DNA of 64,000 nucleotides from Thermoplasmata archaeon (GTDB lineage Archaea > Thermoplasmatota > Thermoplasmata > Lutacidiplasmatales > UBA184). Below are positions 1 through 10,132 of this stretch, piece after piece. The translations under genes were made by a program, and so were the position numbers. The stretch spans positions 1 through 64,000 of the forward strand of contig JAKAUN010000015.1 of the NCBI GenBank assembly GCA_021817605.1, in the 5' to 3' direction. How positions within the stretch are numbered: position 1 is the first letter of the stretch; each line of letters opens with the position of its first letter. The notes below the pieces were generated by a model, which did no database searches, had not been told where the DNA came from, and was given only the letters and a program-made list of their open reading frames with translations.

Positions 1-126
1 TTATCCCCGTCTCGAGGGCAGATTGTCCGCGTGTTACTGAGCAGTGCGCCGAGGGCTTACCCCTCTCGACTCGCATGGCTTAAGCGAACTCCAATAGCGG
101 TGCCCGCCGGCAGGATCAACCGGATT
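1..126 (-). rRNA. rrs: 16S ribosomal RNA, 5' end only (runs off the left edge)
   Basis: On the minus strand the sequence reads TCCGGTTGATCCTGCCGG, the invariant 5' start of archaeal small-subunit rRNA, followed by the expected helix sequence ending near GCGGACAATCTGCC. Only about 126 nt lie in the window. The precise mature 5' end is uncertain by a few bases. No 23S or tRNA is seen on the upstream side. The gene lies just downstream of a HAD hydrolase and the RNA polymerase operon. Confidence 0.96.
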
Positions 127-429
127 GATGAACACACTTTCGCGTGCTCGGGAATACATTTTGGATCGTGACCGATCTCGCTGACTGGCGGAAATGCTCT
201 TCGCTCTCATCGAGCTGAATGCGTACGCTTCTTTGCATCTCTCCTCCGTCAGTCCCGAGAGGTCTCTCCCCGCGTGGGGGAGGGGTTCTCGGGGCTCCAC
301 GCCCCTCAGGGCCATCTGTGGCGTCGCCCTGGAAGAGACCGGGTCATGGGGTCGCCGGCTCGCCGTGGCGGCGTCGCCTTGACCGCAGCCGCGAAGGCCA
401 CGGGGAAGGCAGGGGCTCTAGCAGTCGCA
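127..429 (-). other. 16S rRNA 5' leader / precursor region
   Basis: About 300 bases without a credible protein gene separate the 16S 5' end from the preceding HAD gene. From the predicted start near 408, the leader would carry the 5' half of the pre-16S processing stem. It holds GC-rich self-complementary stretches, for example GGGGCGTGGAGCCCC, but the pairing partner downstream of 16S is outside the window. The ORFs called here (34..315 and 194..382) overlap the rRNA or leader and match nothing. Confidence 0.6.
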
Positions 430-440
430 GGTATTTAAGC
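430..440 (-). promoter_or_regulatory. Probable 16S rRNA promoter TATA box
   Basis: Minus-strand GCTTAAATAC is a good archaeal TATA element, placing a start near position 408. It overlaps the TAA stop codon of the upstream HAD gene (435-437), so the rRNA promoter lies inside the end of that gene. No other AT-rich box is visible closer to the 16S gene. Confidence 0.6.
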
Positions 441-1184
441 GTGCGAGAGCCCCGCGGGCCGTCCGGCCGCCCCCGAGAGCTCGAGCTGGTGGACGACCAG
501 GGGCACTTCGAGCAGCGAGGTGATCTCCGGGGTCCCGTCGTCCAGCCCGGTCCCGTCGCGGTTCAACCAGAGTCCGTGGAGGCCCGCGGCCCGGGCCCCG
601 AGGGCGTCCGTGTGCTCGAGGTTGCCCACGTAGAGCGCTCGCTCCGGTGCGATCCCCAGGCGGCCGACCGCGCGGCGGAAGATCTCCGGGTCCGGCTTCT
701 CCACGCCCTCCGTCCCGGAGGAGAGAACCTGCTCGAAGTAGCCGACGATCCCGGCGCGCTCGAGCAGACCACGCACGCTCGCCTCGCTGCGGGAGTTGGA
801 GATGACCCCGAGACGACGGCGGCTGGCCGCGAGCGCATCCAGGCAGCGGCGCACGTCGCTGTAGAGCGCCGCCGGCCTCTCCGGTGCGTGGGGGGCCGAG
901 GCGACGAACCGCTCGGCCACGGAGCGATCGAGCTCGCGACCGGTCGCCCGGGAGAGCACGCGACGCCAGAACTCGGGCAGCCGACCCGGATCGGGGCCGG
1001 AGCCGATCGGCGAACGGTCGACCTCCCGTTCGACCTCGGAAAAGGAGTGGCGTAGCTCGTCCGGCTCGACGTCCAGAGCGACCTCGCGCGCGAGGGAGCA
1101 CCAGCCGAGATAGTCGCGCCCGTCGACCAAGGTGCCGCCGACATCGAAGAGCACCGCCTCGATCCGCGGCGCGTCGCCCCCCAT
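435..1184 (-). CDS. HAD-superfamily hydrolase
   Basis: A 249-residue haloacid dehalogenase-like phosphohydrolase, substrate unknown. Motif I is FDVGGTLVDG near the N-terminus, with the nucleophile Asp but Gly at the second Asp position, as in many DxGGT-type members. Motif II is VISNS, motif III the Lys of EKPDPEIF, and motif IV reads VGNLEHTDALGA, where Asn replaces the usual Asp of VGD. I start it at the ATG at 1184, directly before the conserved core (MGGDAPRIEAVLFD); the ORF-track start adds 19 unsupported residues. It lies 63 nt after nusA on the same strand and may be read through from the RNA polymerase operon. Its stop codon sits in the 16S TATA box. A second, unrelated HAD gene is at 55 kb. 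Confidence 0.85.
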   Translation of the reverse strand: MGGDAPRIEAVLFDVGGTLVDGRDYLGWCSLAREVALDVEPDELRHSFSEVEREVDRSPIGSGPDPGRLPEFWRRVLSRATGRELDRSVAERFVASAPHAPERPAALYSDVRRCLDALAASRRRLGVISNSRSEASVRGLLERAGIVGYFEQVLSSGTEGVEKPDPEIFRRAVGRLGIAPERALYVGNLEHTDALGARAAGLHGLWLNRDGTGLDDGTPEITSLLEVPLVVHQLELSGAAGRPAGLSHA

Positions 1185-1247
1185 CGGAGCTCGATCGAGC
1201 CCGGAGGGAGGATTACGTTGGCGCGGGCGATGCCGCCGCACGAGAGG

Positions 1248-1673
1248 CTAGGCGACCGAGACGCTCACGATGTCGGTGTGACGGGCCAGGATCGCCCGCG
1301 CGATCTTGAGGTTCTTTCCCTGCTTGCCGATCGCCCGCGCCTTCCACGCCGGATCGACCGTCACGGTGACGTGGCGGCCCCGGCCCTTGGGAGCGAAGTC
1401 GACCTGACGGGGCGAGTACCAGTAGAAGATGTTGCGCACGAGCGCCTCGGGCTCGTCCGCCCACTCGACGACCTGGATCTCCTTCTTCATCATCCCCTTG
1501 AGCCGGTCGACCAGGACGCCCCCCGGACCGACCGCCTTGTGGATGTCGCCGGGAACGACCAGGTAGACGAGCTTCTCCTCGGCCTCGAGGCAATCCTTGA
1601 CCCGCGCGCCGGTCCGCTCCTCGAACAGCCGGATGTAGCCGAGCGTCTCGTTGTCGAAGGCAATCTCGGCCAT
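1248..1673 (-). CDS. nusA: NusA-like KH-domain transcription factor
   Basis: A 141-residue archaeal NusA homologue: two KH domains without the N-terminal RNAP-binding and S1 domains of bacterial NusA. The second KH carries the GxxG-type loop in AIGKQGKNLKIA, the RNA-binding signature; the first has the variant AVGPGGVLVDRL. The length is normal for archaea. It is the last classical member of the rpoH-rpoB-rpoA1-rpoA2-rpl30e-nusA cluster, starting 25 nt after rpl30e. In many archaea S12, S7 and elongation factor genes follow, but here a HAD gene and 16S follow instead. It probably modulates elongation or termination; its archaeal role is not established from sequence. Confidence 0.93.
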   Translation of the reverse strand: MAEIAFDNETLGYIRLFEERTGARVKDCLEAEEKLVYLVVPGDIHKAVGPGGVLVDRLKGMMKKEIQVVEWADEPEALVRNIFYWYSPRQVDFAPKGRGRHVTVTVDPAWKARAIGKQGKNLKIARAILARHTDIVSVSVA

Positions 1674-1698
1674 CGGAAAGGGTTCGTCCGCAGACCGC

Positions 1699-1986
1699 TC
1701 AGGTCTGGAGGGTCAGGATCGCGCTCGACCCCGGGTCCAGGATCGCGAGCGCGCTGATCGGGAACGGCTTGCCGCACGCCTGGCCGAGGTCGACGGCGGT
1801 GCCGTCGAAGTGGTAGACCGGCACCTTCCCGAGCGAGCGCTCGGTCGTGAGCGCCCGGTCCGGACAGCTCGACGCGACGATGAGCAGCCGGGCCTTCTTC
1901 GCCTCGGCGGCCGCGCGGCTCTCGGCGAGTCCGATCTTCACCGTGCCGGTCTCGAGCGCCACCTTGAGGGCGTGGTTGAGGTCCAT
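1699..1986 (-). CDS. rpl30e: 50S ribosomal protein L30e
   Basis: A 95-residue L7Ae/L30e-fold protein. The pattern of N-terminal helix, KIGLAESRAAAEAKKARLL, a VASSCPD segment and VPVYHFDGTAVDLGQACGKP matches archaeal L30e, which binds a kink-turn in 23S rRNA. Both position and length are standard: immediately after rpoA2, with the start 2 nt beyond that gene's stop codon, and before nusA. The ATG at 1986 is the only plausible start. Confidence 0.95.
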   Translation of the reverse strand: MDLNHALKVALETGTVKIGLAESRAAAEAKKARLLIVASSCPDRALTTERSLGKVPVYHFDGTAVDLGQACGKPFPISALAILDPGSSAILTLQT

Positions 1987-1988
1987 CG

Positions 1989-3293
1989 CTAGTTCGCCTC
2001 CTGGGTCCCCGCCGCCTCGGTCGAGGCAGCGCGGGCCTCGGGCAACGGACGGTAGACGAGGTTGACCGCCCCGGTGCCGAGCGTTATCGGCTGGCCGACG
2101 ATGATGTTCTCCGCAACGCCGCGGAGCTCATCGACCTCGCCGGTGATCGCCGCGCGGAGCAGGTGCGCGGCCGTGATCTCGAAGGCGGCACGCGCGAGGA
2201 CGCTCGTCTTCTTCCCCGAGATGCCGTGGCGGCCGATCGCGCGGATGTCCCCCTCGTTGGTCATCACGTCGGCGACCAGCATGAGGTGGCGGATGTCGAC
2301 GCCGAGCCCCTGCTCGGCGAGCGTGCGGTTCGCCTCGAGGATGAGCGCGGCCCGCGCCGCCTCGACACCGTAGACGCGGTAGACCTCGAAGATCGAGTTG
2401 GTCGTCGTGTGCACCGGGTCGACCCCCTCGATCTCGATGACCCCCTCGAGATTGGAGCCCTCCGTGTAGATCACGTAGCCTTCCTTCTCCTTGCGGATGA
2501 GCGCGCGCCGGATCGAGCTCACGCCCTTGATCTGGATCGCCTTGGCCTCCTCGCTCGCGATGAGGAGCTTCTTGAACGGCATCTCCTCGACCGACTCCTC
2601 CCTCTTGGACTTCGTGGCTCCCGCACGGCTCTCCTTGAGGTGGATCTCGAAGGGACGCGTCTCCCCGCTGCCCGAGCCCGGCTTGATCTCGAAGAGCCTC
2701 GGGTCGAGCCCCTCGGCGAGCGTGCGCTCGAGGTCGGCACGCTTGACCCCGCGCGCCTCGAGCAGCGCCGCCTGGGGGGTCAGAACGACCTTGAGCTCCT
2801 CGACGACGGTGCCGATGGAGGCGACGTCGGGGATCGTCGTCACCTCGATCTGGAGAGCGATGCGCTGGACCGCGTCGCGGTCGTTGCGGAGCTTCTTGTC
2901 GACGTGGACCGTCATCATCGGCGTCGACGGCACCCGTCGCGCGTCGACGAGCTCGATGAGCCGGGGAAGGCCGAGCGTGACGTTCATCTCGGCGACCCCC
3001 GCGTAGTGGAACGTTCGCAGCGTCATCTGCGTGCCGGGCTCTCCTATCGACTGGGCGGCGATGATGCCGACCGACTCGTGCGGGTCGACCTCCGCCCGGC
3101 GGAACCGACGGGCCACCTCCCGGACGACCTTGGTCTGCTCGGCGGGCGGCAGCCTTAGGCCCTGGAGCTTCTCTTTAAGCTCCCTCAGGAGCGCGGGCGG
3201 AAGCGAGGCGCCGGTCGTCTCGACGGCGATCTCCTGGATCCGCTGGGAGAGCTCCCGCGGAGCCGGCTTCTTCTCCTCGGACATGGGGTTCAC
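1989..3293 (-). CDS. rpoA2: DNA-directed RNA polymerase subunit A'' (Rpo1C)
   Basis: A 434-residue C-terminal part of the split largest RNAP subunit, forming the cleft, jaw and trigger-helix region. Diagnostic stretches are [25 protein letters not shown], the bridge/trigger region shared with bacterial beta', and [14 protein letters not shown]. The conserved end is [16 protein letters not shown]. The GTG at 3293 overlaps the rpoA1 stop as GTGA; an ATG three codons later (3284) is also possible. Residues about 215-240 hold a charged low-complexity stretch ([13 protein letters not shown]) that is likely an exposed loop. Translation is coupled with rpoA1 and rpl30e. Confidence 0.97.
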   Translation of the reverse strand: MNPMSEEKKPAPRELSQRIQEIAVETTGASLPPALLRELKEKLQGLRLPPAEQTKVVREVARRFRRAEVDPHESVGIIAAQSIGEPGTQMTLRTFHYAGVAEMNVTLGLPRLIELVDARRVPSTPMMTVHVDKKLRNDRDAVQRIALQIEVTTIPDVASIGTVVEELKVVLTPQAALLEARGVKRADLERTLAEGLDPRLFEIKPGSGSGETRPFEIHLKESRAGATKSKREESVEEMPFKKLLIASEEAKAIQIKGVSSIRRALIRKEKEGYVIYTEGSNLEGVIEIEGVDPVHTTTNSIFEVYRVYGVEAARAALILEANRTLAEQGLGVDIRHLMLVADVMTNEGDIRAIGRHGISGKKTSVLARAAFEITAAHLLRAAITGEVDELRGVAENIIVGQPITLGTGAVNLVYRPLPEARAASTEAAGTQEAN

Positions 3294-6082
3294 TCGCCTC
3301 CGAACTCGGGGCCCTCTTCCGGGGCTCCGACCTCCTCGGCCTCCTCCTCTTCGGCCTCCTCCTCGAGCTGCGCCTCCGCCTGGAGGTCCATCTCCTCCTC
3401 GGCGACCGGTGGGGCACCCCCGGAGCCTTCGCCCTTTCGCTCGCCGGCGGGGCGGACGCGCCGTCCGAGGACCTGGCTCAGGACCTCGTCCAGCGGGACC
3501 GGCTGGCCCTGGAACGAGCGCGCCGGGTCGATGCCGTCCTCGCCGTAGCGGTACTCGATAACGGTGCCGGCGGTGTTGCGGACGGTCCCGTCCTCGGCGA
3601 CCTTGAGGTCCTCGAGGGCGTTGATGAGCCTCCGCTGCATGTAGCCCGAGCGGCTCGTGCGCACCGCGGTGTCGACCAGCGACTCGCGGCCCCCCATCGA
3701 GTGGAAGAAGTACTCCGTCGGGAGGAGACCGCGCTTGTAGCTCGAGCTGACGAACCCGCGCGAGTCCGCGCCCAGGTCTCCCCGCTGGAAGTGCGGGAGG
3801 GTCCGCGCGACGTAGCCCCTGAGGAGCCGCTCGCCGCGGACCGACTGCTGGCCGACCGCCCCGGCCATCTGGGTGAGGTTGAGCATCGAGCCCCGGGCGC
3901 CGGACTTCGCCAGGATCACCGCGGGATTCTCCATCCCGAGGTAGCGGCCCGCGATGTCCCCGGCCGAGTCGCGTGCCTGGCCGAGCTCGCGTCGGACCAT
4001 CACCTCGAGCGTCTCCTCGAGCGAGCGGCCCGGCATCTGCTCGAGCTCGCCCTTGCGGTACTGCTCGACCAGCTCGTTCACCGTGAGCCGGGCGCCCGAG
4101 AGCGCCTGGTCGATCTCCTTCTGCGCCCCTTCGGGGACGTCCTCGTCATCGATGCCCGTGGAGAGCCCCTTGAGGGCGATCGCGGTGATCGCAAGGCGGC
4201 TCATCTCGTCCAGGAACTGGCGGGCCCGCGACATGCCGTTGTTGCGGGCGATCGCGTCCAGTACGGCTCCCTTCTCGTAGGCGATCGCCTTCTTGTCGAT
4301 CGCCCCGGCCTTGAGCACGCCGCGCTCGATGACGACCCAGGCGTCGTGCTTGCAGGCGAGCGGAGAGCAGTCGCATCGGGCCCAGATGTTCGAGCGGAAC
4401 TCGAGGGTGAGGTCGCTCGGAAGGGTGAGCGAGAAGAGCTGCTTTCCGCTCCACGCCGCCTCGCCGGCCTTGTCCTTGCCGGACGGCGGGGGGATGGGGT
4501 AGTTGAGCTTGGAAAGGAGGTAGGTGACCTCGCTGCGCGAGAACGACGGGTTCTGGTAGGTGAGCAGGAAGGCGGCGGTGATGTGGTCGTGGAGCATCCC
4601 GATGATGGGGCCGCCGTAGCGGGGCGAGAGGATGTGCTCCTCGACCTTCATCAGGACCTTCGCCTCGGCCCGTGCCTCCTGGCTCTGGAGGACGTGGAGG
4701 TTCATCTCGTCGCCATCGAAGTCCGCGTTGTAGGGCGGGCAGTCGCACAGGTTGAACCGGAAGGTCTTGTGCGGCAGGATGCGCACGAAGTGCGCCATCA
4801 TGCTCATCCGGTGGAGGCTCGGCTGCCGGTTGAACAGCACGATGTCGCCGTCGACGAGCTGACGCTCGACGATCGAGCCCGGCGTCACGAGCTCGGCGCA
4901 CGCCTCGGCGTTCTTGTCCATCACCTTGATCCGCTGGCCGTCCTCGCGGACGATGTAGTTGACCCCGCAGCGGTAGCCGCCCTCCGGCCCGGTGGCGGCG
5001 GGGGACGGGCCGCGCTTCACGAGCTCCTTGGCGATCTCCTGGTTGTGGAGGGTCACCTCGAGCGGCACCGTGAGGCCACGCGCGATCTCGACCGGAACGC
5101 CGACCTCGTTGATGGAGAGAAGCGGGTCGGGGCTGATGACCGTGCGGGCGGAGAAGTTCACACGCTTTCCCGAGAGGTTCGAGCGGAACCGGCCGTCCTT
5201 GCCCTTGAGCCTCTGGGCGAGGGTCTTGAGCGGCCTCCCCGAGCGGTGACGGGCCGGGGGGATCCCGCTCGTCTGGTTGTCGAAGTAGGTCGTGACGTGG
5301 TACTGCAAGAGCTCCCAGAGGTCCTCGACGACCAGCTGGGGGGCGCCCATGTCGCGGTTCTCGCGCAGCCGCTGGTTGATCCTCAGCACATCCACGAGCT
5401 TGTGGGTGAGGTCGTCCTCGCTGCGTTCGCCGCTCTCCAAGGTGATGGAAGGGCGGACCTGGACGGGCGGGACGGGCAGCACGGTGAGGACCATCCACTC
5501 CGGCCGGCCGAAGCGCGGGTTGAGGTCGAGGGCCACCACGTCCTCGTCAGGGATCCGTTCCAAGCGCGCGCGGACCTCCTTCGGGGTGATCTTGTGCTGG
5601 TCCTCGCGGAAGGTCGTCGGCTTGTCGAGGACGATCTTGTGCTGGATCTCGTGGCAGAACGGGCAGGCGCGCTCTTCCTTTCCCTCGCGCGAGCGGGGAG
5701 CGGGGGCCGCCCCCTCCCCGTCGGAAGAGCTCTCGCTTCGGGAGCTCGGGGCATCGGGGAGGATGCGACCGCACGCGCGGCAGGTCGACTGGAGCAGCCG
5801 CTTGATCTCCTTGGCGTAGCCTACGTGGATCACCGGCATGGCGAGCTCGATGATGCCGAAGTGGCCCGGGCACTCGTTGACCCGGCCGCCGCAGGTGCGG
5901 CAGCGCAGGTTCGGCTCGATGACGCCGAGGTGGAGGTCCATGAGCCCCATCTCGATCGGATAGCCGTCGTCGTCGTAGGTGTCGGCGGTGATGATCTTGA
6001 CCGCGCTCATCCGCCGGATCTCGTCCGGCGAGAGGAAGGCGAACTGCAGCCCGCGGATCTTCTTGGAGAGTCCCTGCGCCAT
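3290..6082 (-). CDS. rpoA1: DNA-directed RNA polymerase subunit A' (Rpo1N)
   Basis: A 930-residue N-terminal part of the largest RNAP subunit. The catalytic Mg-binding loop NADFDGDE lies at about residues 452-459. A zinc site [14 protein letters not shown] is at 61-74, and a second Cys pair pattern (CRAC...CPFC) is at 101-143. Between those pairs, residues about 110-137 form a Ser/Gly/Glu-rich insertion. The last 35 or so residues form a very acidic tail ([17 protein letters not shown]). The tail and insertion make the protein longer than usual for archaeal A'. It overlaps rpoA2 by 4 nt and starts 11 nt after the rpoB stop. Confidence 0.97.
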   Translation of the reverse strand: MAQGLSKKIRGLQFAFLSPDEIRRMSAVKIITADTYDDDGYPIEMGLMDLHLGVIEPNLRCRTCGGRVNECPGHFGIIELAMPVIHVGYAKEIKRLLQSTCRACGRILPDAPSSRSESSSDGEGAAPAPRSREGKEERACPFCHEIQHKIVLDKPTTFREDQHKITPKEVRARLERIPDEDVVALDLNPRFGRPEWMVLTVLPVPPVQVRPSITLESGERSEDDLTHKLVDVLRINQRLRENRDMGAPQLVVEDLWELLQYHVTTYFDNQTSGIPPARHRSGRPLKTLAQRLKGKDGRFRSNLSGKRVNFSARTVISPDPLLSINEVGVPVEIARGLTVPLEVTLHNQEIAKELVKRGPSPAATGPEGGYRCGVNYIVREDGQRIKVMDKNAEACAELVTPGSIVERQLVDGDIVLFNRQPSLHRMSMMAHFVRILPHKTFRFNLCDCPPYNADFDGDEMNLHVLQSQEARAEAKVLMKVEEHILSPRYGGPIIGMLHDHITAAFLLTYQNPSFSRSEVTYLLSKLNYPIPPPSGKDKAGEAAWSGKQLFSLTLPSDLTLEFRSNIWARCDCSPLACKHDAWVVIERGVLKAGAIDKKAIAYEKGAVLDAIARNNGMSRARQFLDEMSRLAITAIALKGLSTGIDDEDVPEGAQKEIDQALSGARLTVNELVEQYRKGELEQMPGRSLEETLEVMVRRELGQARDSAGDIAGRYLGMENPAVILAKSGARGSMLNLTQMAGAVGQQSVRGERLLRGYVARTLPHFQRGDLGADSRGFVSSSYKRGLLPTEYFFHSMGGRESLVDTAVRTSRSGYMQRRLINALEDLKVAEDGTVRNTAGTVIEYRYGEDGIDPARSFQGQPVPLDEVLSQVLGRRVRPAGERKGEGSGGAPPVAEEEMDLQAEAQLEEEAEEEEAEEVGAPEEGPEFGGE

Positions 6083-6093
6083 CGTGCTTCCCC

Positions 6094-9000
6094 CTAACGC
6101 ATCTCCTCGAGCTGGAGGCGCATGATCACGCCGAGGCTGATCAGCTCCTCAAGGAGGAGCTTGAACGAGTAGCTCATCTCGACCGGATAGATCGACGAGG
6201 TGTTGCCGCAGCTCGGGCAACGCAGCGAGTTCGCCCGCGAGTCGGGGATGGCGATGTGCCCGCACTCGGTGTTGCCGCAGACGTACTGGATCGTCCCGTC
6301 CGACTCGTCGAGCAAGCGGTCCTTGATCACCATCGCGACGCCGTGGCCGATGAGGCAGTCGCGCTCCATCTCTCCGAACCGGAGCCCGCCCTGGCGCGAG
6401 CGACCCTCGGTCGGCTGGCGCGTGAGGATCTGCACCGGCCCGCGCGAGCGCATATGCATCTTGCCCGCGACCATGTGGTGGAGCTTCTGGTAGTAGATGA
6501 CGCCGACAAAGATCTCCGCCTCGAACCGCCGCCCGGTGAGGCCGTCGTAGAGCGTCTCGCGCCCGGACGGGTGGAAGCCGAGCGACTTGAGCTCCTCGCG
6601 AAGCGCCTCCTCGCGCGTCCCGGAGAACGCCGTCCCGTCGATCGTGCGGCCTTCGAGAGCTCCCACCTTGCCGCCGAGCATCTCGAGCACGTGGGCGACC
6701 GTCATCCGCGACGGGATCGCGTGCGGGTTGATCAGAAGGTCCGGGGTGAGCCCGCTGCGGGTGAACGGGAGGTTCTCCTGCGGGACCGTGAGCCCGATGA
6801 CCCCCTTCTGGCCGTGCCGGCTCGCGAACTTGTCGCCGAGCTCGGGGACCCGCTGGTTGCGGACCTTCACCTTGACGAGCTTGGAGATGTTCTCCCCTTC
6901 GGTGAGGATGACGTTGTCGACCCAGCCGGACTCGCCGAAGCGCACGGTGACGCTCGTCTCCCGGCGCTTCTGCGGGGTCAACAGGTCGGTCTTCTCCTCG
7001 AGGAACCTCGGCGGGCTCGTCTTGCCGACGAGCACGTCGCCCTCCGAGACCTCGAGCTCGGGGAAGATGAGGCCGTCCTCGCCGAGGTTGCGATAGGAGG
7101 TGTCGACGCGGGCTCCCGCGACGTCCGGCCGCGGGATCTCGAAGCGGTCCTCCTGGCCCCCCGGGTACTTGCGCTCCTCCCCGCGGTAGGTCCGGAAGAA
7201 GGACGAGCGGCCAAGTCCGCGATCGATCGCCCCCTTGGAGAAGACGAGGGCGTCCTGCATGTTGTAGCCCTCGTAGGAGAGCACGGCGACCACAAAGTTC
7301 TGGCCGGCGGGCCGCTCGGTGAAGTGGACGTAGCGCATCGTCTGCGTCTGGAGGATCGGCGCCTCGGGGTAGTGCAGGAGGTGGCCCCGGGTGTCCGGGC
7401 GGCGCCGGTAGTTCACCGACTCGACGCCGAGGGCCTGCTTGGCCATCCCCGAGCCCATCGTGTTGCGGGGCGCGGCGTTGTGCTCGGGGTAGGGAATGAG
7501 CCCGGTGCAGACACCGAGCATGAGGTTGGGATCGATCTCGAGATGGGTGTGGCGCTCGTTGATGAGGGCCCCGACGGGGAACTCCGCGTGGCAGAGGCCG
7601 CAGGCGACCAGGGGCTTGTCGCGCTTCTCGCCCATCGAGACCCAGCGGACGTCCGAGCGGGAGAGCGCCCGCTCGCACTTCGGACAGCGGTCGGGCGAGG
7701 AGAACGGGTCGATGGCGATGAGGGCATCCTCCTCCTCCTCGGCATCGGCCCACTCGACCTTCCCCTGGCGGATGAGGTCGCTGTACGCGAGCGTCCCCCG
7801 CCCGAGGTCGTCGAGGTCCGAGCGCGAGACGCGCGGCACTCCGCCCTTCACCACCACGAGCGGGCGGCGCAGGCGGCCCGAGTCGGAATGGACGATGACC
7901 TCGTTCATCACCTCGTCGTAGCGGACGTTGATCTCGTAGGTCCTGTCGCCGAGCGACGGGGAGAGCGTGCCGGTGCGGCGGCGCTCGCGGATCTCCTTGA
8001 CGAGCTCGAGTGGCTGGGAGTGGAGCCCGACCAGATTGCCGTTGACATAGACGCGCGCGGCGCGTCGTCCCTTGGCGCCGGTCGCCTCCTGGAAGACCTC
8101 CGGTCCGATCTCGCGGGTGTTGAGGTCGCGCAGGATGAGGGTGACCTCCTCCTCGTCCGCCCCTTCCGAGACATCGACGCAGAGAGCGTAGTTCTTCACG
8201 AGGCCGCAGTTCTGGCCCTCGGGCGTCTCGTTCGGGCAGAGCCGCCCCCACTGCGTCGGGTGGAGATCGCGCGCCTCGAAGTGCGGTTGGCTGCGCGTGA
8301 GAGGGCTCGTGACGCGGCGCAGGTGGCTGATCGTGGACATGTGGCTGGTCCGGTCGAGCACCTGGCTCACCCCCGCGCGGCCGCCGACCCAGTTGCCGGT
8401 CGCCAGCGCGTGGACGAGCCGCTGGGTGAGGAGGTCCGGCCGGATCGCGCTGGCGATCCGAAGGTCCTTCTTGCGGGCGAAGGAACGCTCCAGCTGGTAC
8501 TTGAGGTCCTTGAGCAGCAGCGAGAAGGCGACCCGGAAGAGGTCCTCCATGAGGTCGCCGGCGAGCTTGAGCCGCTTGTTGGCGTAGTGGTCCTTGTCGT
8601 CCTCCCCACGCACCTTGAGATGGAGCTCGAGGACCGTCCGCGCCATGCGCGCGAGGTAGAGCGCCTTCTTGAGGCGGTCGGCGCGCGTGTCGCCGAGGTG
8701 GGGGAGGAGCGAGCGGTCGAGGATGCCATCCACCTTCCGCTGGCGGTACTCCTTCGCCTGGCCCGTGGCGAACTTCTTCTCGAGGAAGAGGAGGGCGTCC
8801 TCCGTCGTCTGGATCCCCTCCGGCGGGTAGAGCTTCTTGGAGAGGCACTCCTCGAGGTTGACGTTGAGCAGATGCTTCATCGTCTGAACGAACGGCTCGT
8901 CCAGCGGGAGGAGCTCGCCGAGGACCGCCTGGAAGATCTCCTCGTCGTTCTTCATCCCGAGAGCTTTCATCAGGATCGCGAGCGGGATCTGGCCGCTCGC

Positions 9001-9765
9001 CGTCGGGACGGAGACCTGAAGGATCCCGTCCTTCTTCTTCTCCACGACCGTGAGGGAGCGGTAGCCGCCGCGCTGGCTGAACACCTTGGCGCTCTCGATC
9101 GGCGTGCCGTAGCGCTCGTTGAACTCGGCGAAGATGCGGTTGGGGGCGAGGTCCTCGAGGCTGATGATCACCCTCTCGGTCCCGCCGATGATGAAGTAGC
9201 CTCCCGGGTCGAGGGGGTCCTCGCCGTACTCGACCAGCTTGGCGCGGTACTCCTCGTCGGAGAGCCAGATCTGGTCGTCCTCGGTGATCTTGTAGCGGTT
9301 GAGGTTGCACGGACGGCTCTTGACCATGATCGGCAGGTCGCCGATGTGCACGTCCTCGGGGGCGCGCTCGACCCCGTTCTCCACGACGGTGACCTTGAGG
9401 TAGATGGGCGCCTGGTAGGTGAGGTTCCTCAGGCGCGCCTCCATCGGCGTGAGGGTCGGCTTCGAGCCGACGGGCTCCTTGACGAACGGGGCGCCGATGA
9501 AGATCGTCGGCTCGGCGGAGGGGTGGACGGCCCCCCGCGAGTCGCGCCGTCGGCCGACGCGCACGTAGATCGAGCTCTTCGTCTTCTGGACGTCGAGCCG
9601 GATGACCCCGCGCTCGCCGGAGTCCTCGCTGACGCGGGCCTCGTCGACGATCCGCTGCATCCGCGAGTTGGGATTGTCGCGGGTGGGCAGGAAGTCGTTG
9701 AAGCTGGCCAGGTGATGGTTGACGATCGACCTCTCGCGGAAGAAGGCATCCACTATCTCTCGCAT
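6094..9765 (-). CDS. rpoB: DNA-directed RNA polymerase subunit B, unsplit (Rpo2)
   Basis: A 1223-residue second-largest RNAP subunit. Both halves (B'' and B') are in one ORF, as in Thermoplasmata, Thermococcales and Crenarchaeota and unlike most methanogens and haloarchaea. Recognisable parts are the lobe and fork regions, the hybrid-binding segment [15 protein letters not shown], and the C-terminal clamp zinc ribbon CGNTECGH...CPSCGN that ends the protein. An additional Cys-rich module, CPKCERAL...CGLCH, lies near residue 690. The ATG at 9765 is 7 nt after the rpoH stop. The 1210-aa plus-strand ORF opposite is an antisense shadow. Confidence 0.97.
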   Translation of the reverse strand: MREIVDAFFRERSIVNHHLASFNDFLPTRDNPNSRMQRIVDEARVSEDSGERGVIRLDVQKTKSSIYVRVGRRRDSRGAVHPSAEPTIFIGAPFVKEPVGSKPTLTPMEARLRNLTYQAPIYLKVTVVENGVERAPEDVHIGDLPIMVKSRPCNLNRYKITEDDQIWLSDEEYRAKLVEYGEDPLDPGGYFIIGGTERVIISLEDLAPNRIFAEFNERYGTPIESAKVFSQRGGYRSLTVVEKKKDGILQVSVPTASGQIPLAILMKALGMKNDEEIFQAVLGELLPLDEPFVQTMKHLLNVNLEECLSKKLYPPEGIQTTEDALLFLEKKFATGQAKEYRQRKVDGILDRSLLPHLGDTRADRLKKALYLARMARTVLELHLKVRGEDDKDHYANKRLKLAGDLMEDLFRVAFSLLLKDLKYQLERSFARKKDLRIASAIRPDLLTQRLVHALATGNWVGGRAGVSQVLDRTSHMSTISHLRRVTSPLTRSQPHFEARDLHPTQWGRLCPNETPEGQNCGLVKNYALCVDVSEGADEEEVTLILRDLNTREIGPEVFQEATGAKGRRAARVYVNGNLVGLHSQPLELVKEIRERRRTGTLSPSLGDRTYEINVRYDEVMNEVIVHSDSGRLRRPLVVVKGGVPRVSRSDLDDLGRGTLAYSDLIRQGKVEWADAEEEEDALIAIDPFSSPDRCPKCERALSRSDVRWVSMGEKRDKPLVACGLCHAEFPVGALINERHTHLEIDPNLMLGVCTGLIPYPEHNAAPRNTMGSGMAKQALGVESVNYRRRPDTRGHLLHYPEAPILQTQTMRYVHFTERPAGQNFVVAVLSYEGYNMQDALVFSKGAIDRGLGRSSFFRTYRGEERKYPGGQEDRFEIPRPDVAGARVDTSYRNLGEDGLIFPELEVSEGDVLVGKTSPPRFLEEKTDLLTPQKRRETSVTVRFGESGWVDNVILTEGENISKLVKVKVRNQRVPELGDKFASRHGQKGVIGLTVPQENLPFTRSGLTPDLLINPHAIPSRMTVAHVLEMLGGKVGALEGRTIDGTAFSGTREEALREELKSLGFHPSGRETLYDGLTGRRFEAEIFVGVIYYQKLHHMVAGKMHMRSRGPVQILTRQPTEGRSRQGGLRFGEMERDCLIGHGVAMVIKDRLLDESDGTIQYVCGNTECGHIAIPDSRANSLRCPSCGNTSSIYPVEMSYSFKLLLEELISLGVIMRLQLEEMR

Positions 9766-9772
9766 CGTTCGG

Positions 9773-10111
9773 TTACTCCTCCCCCGCTGGGGCGACGATC
9801 ACCCGATAGGCGATCGCCTCGCCCGCGGTGGCGCTCGGCCGGCGGATCCGCACGAGGCGGCCGACCAGGCGCTCGCCGGACTCCTTGAGCGCCGTGTACT
9901 TCGGGTCGGTTTTTAGCCCCGGGTCGGCGACGAAGATCTTCGGCAGCCGTTCCGGGCTCGTCTTGAGTTCCGCGAGCACCTTGCGGGATTCCTCCTCGGT
10001 CAGGATCTCGTGGGGGGGAGCGAGATGGTGGGCGACGAACGGTCGCGTCGGAACGACGTGCTTGGCGGCGGTGCTCGTCTTGCGGCTGCGACGCGCGGGG
10101 CTGGGGGTCAC
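9773..10111 (-). CDS. rpoH: DNA-directed RNA polymerase subunit H (Rpo5)
   Basis: Small RNAP subunit, homologous to the C-terminal domain of eukaryotic RPB5. The diagnostic stretch is [20 protein letters not shown], and the end is [14 protein letters not shown]. The ORF-track start at 10255 lies inside the tRNA-Lys gene and cannot be right. The GTG at 10111 is preceded by a clear ribosome binding site (GGAGG, 5 nt spacer), giving 112 residues. Compared with the usual 75-85 residues, this leaves a basic, Ser/Thr-rich N-terminal extension of about 30. It follows tRNA-Lys by 21 nt on the same strand and heads the RNAP operon. Confidence 0.93.
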   Translation of the reverse strand: MTPSPARRSRKTSTAAKHVVPTRPFVAHHLAPPHEILTEEESRKVLAELKTSPERLPKIFVADPGLKTDPKYTALKESGERLVGRLVRIRRPSATAGEAIAYRVIVAPAGEE

Positions 10112-10132
10112 TGGTTCCTCCGGGGAGCGGGC

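Noticed and set aside
3701-6097. 798-aa plus-strand ORF opposite rpoA1
   Set aside because: Antisense shadow of rpoA1 with low-complexity composition and no recognisable domain.
6256-9888. 1210-aa plus-strand ORF opposite rpoB
   Set aside because: It is the antisense of rpoB. In this high-GC genome, stop codons are rare in antisense frames; the translation is a run of Arg/Asp/Leu/Val with no domain.
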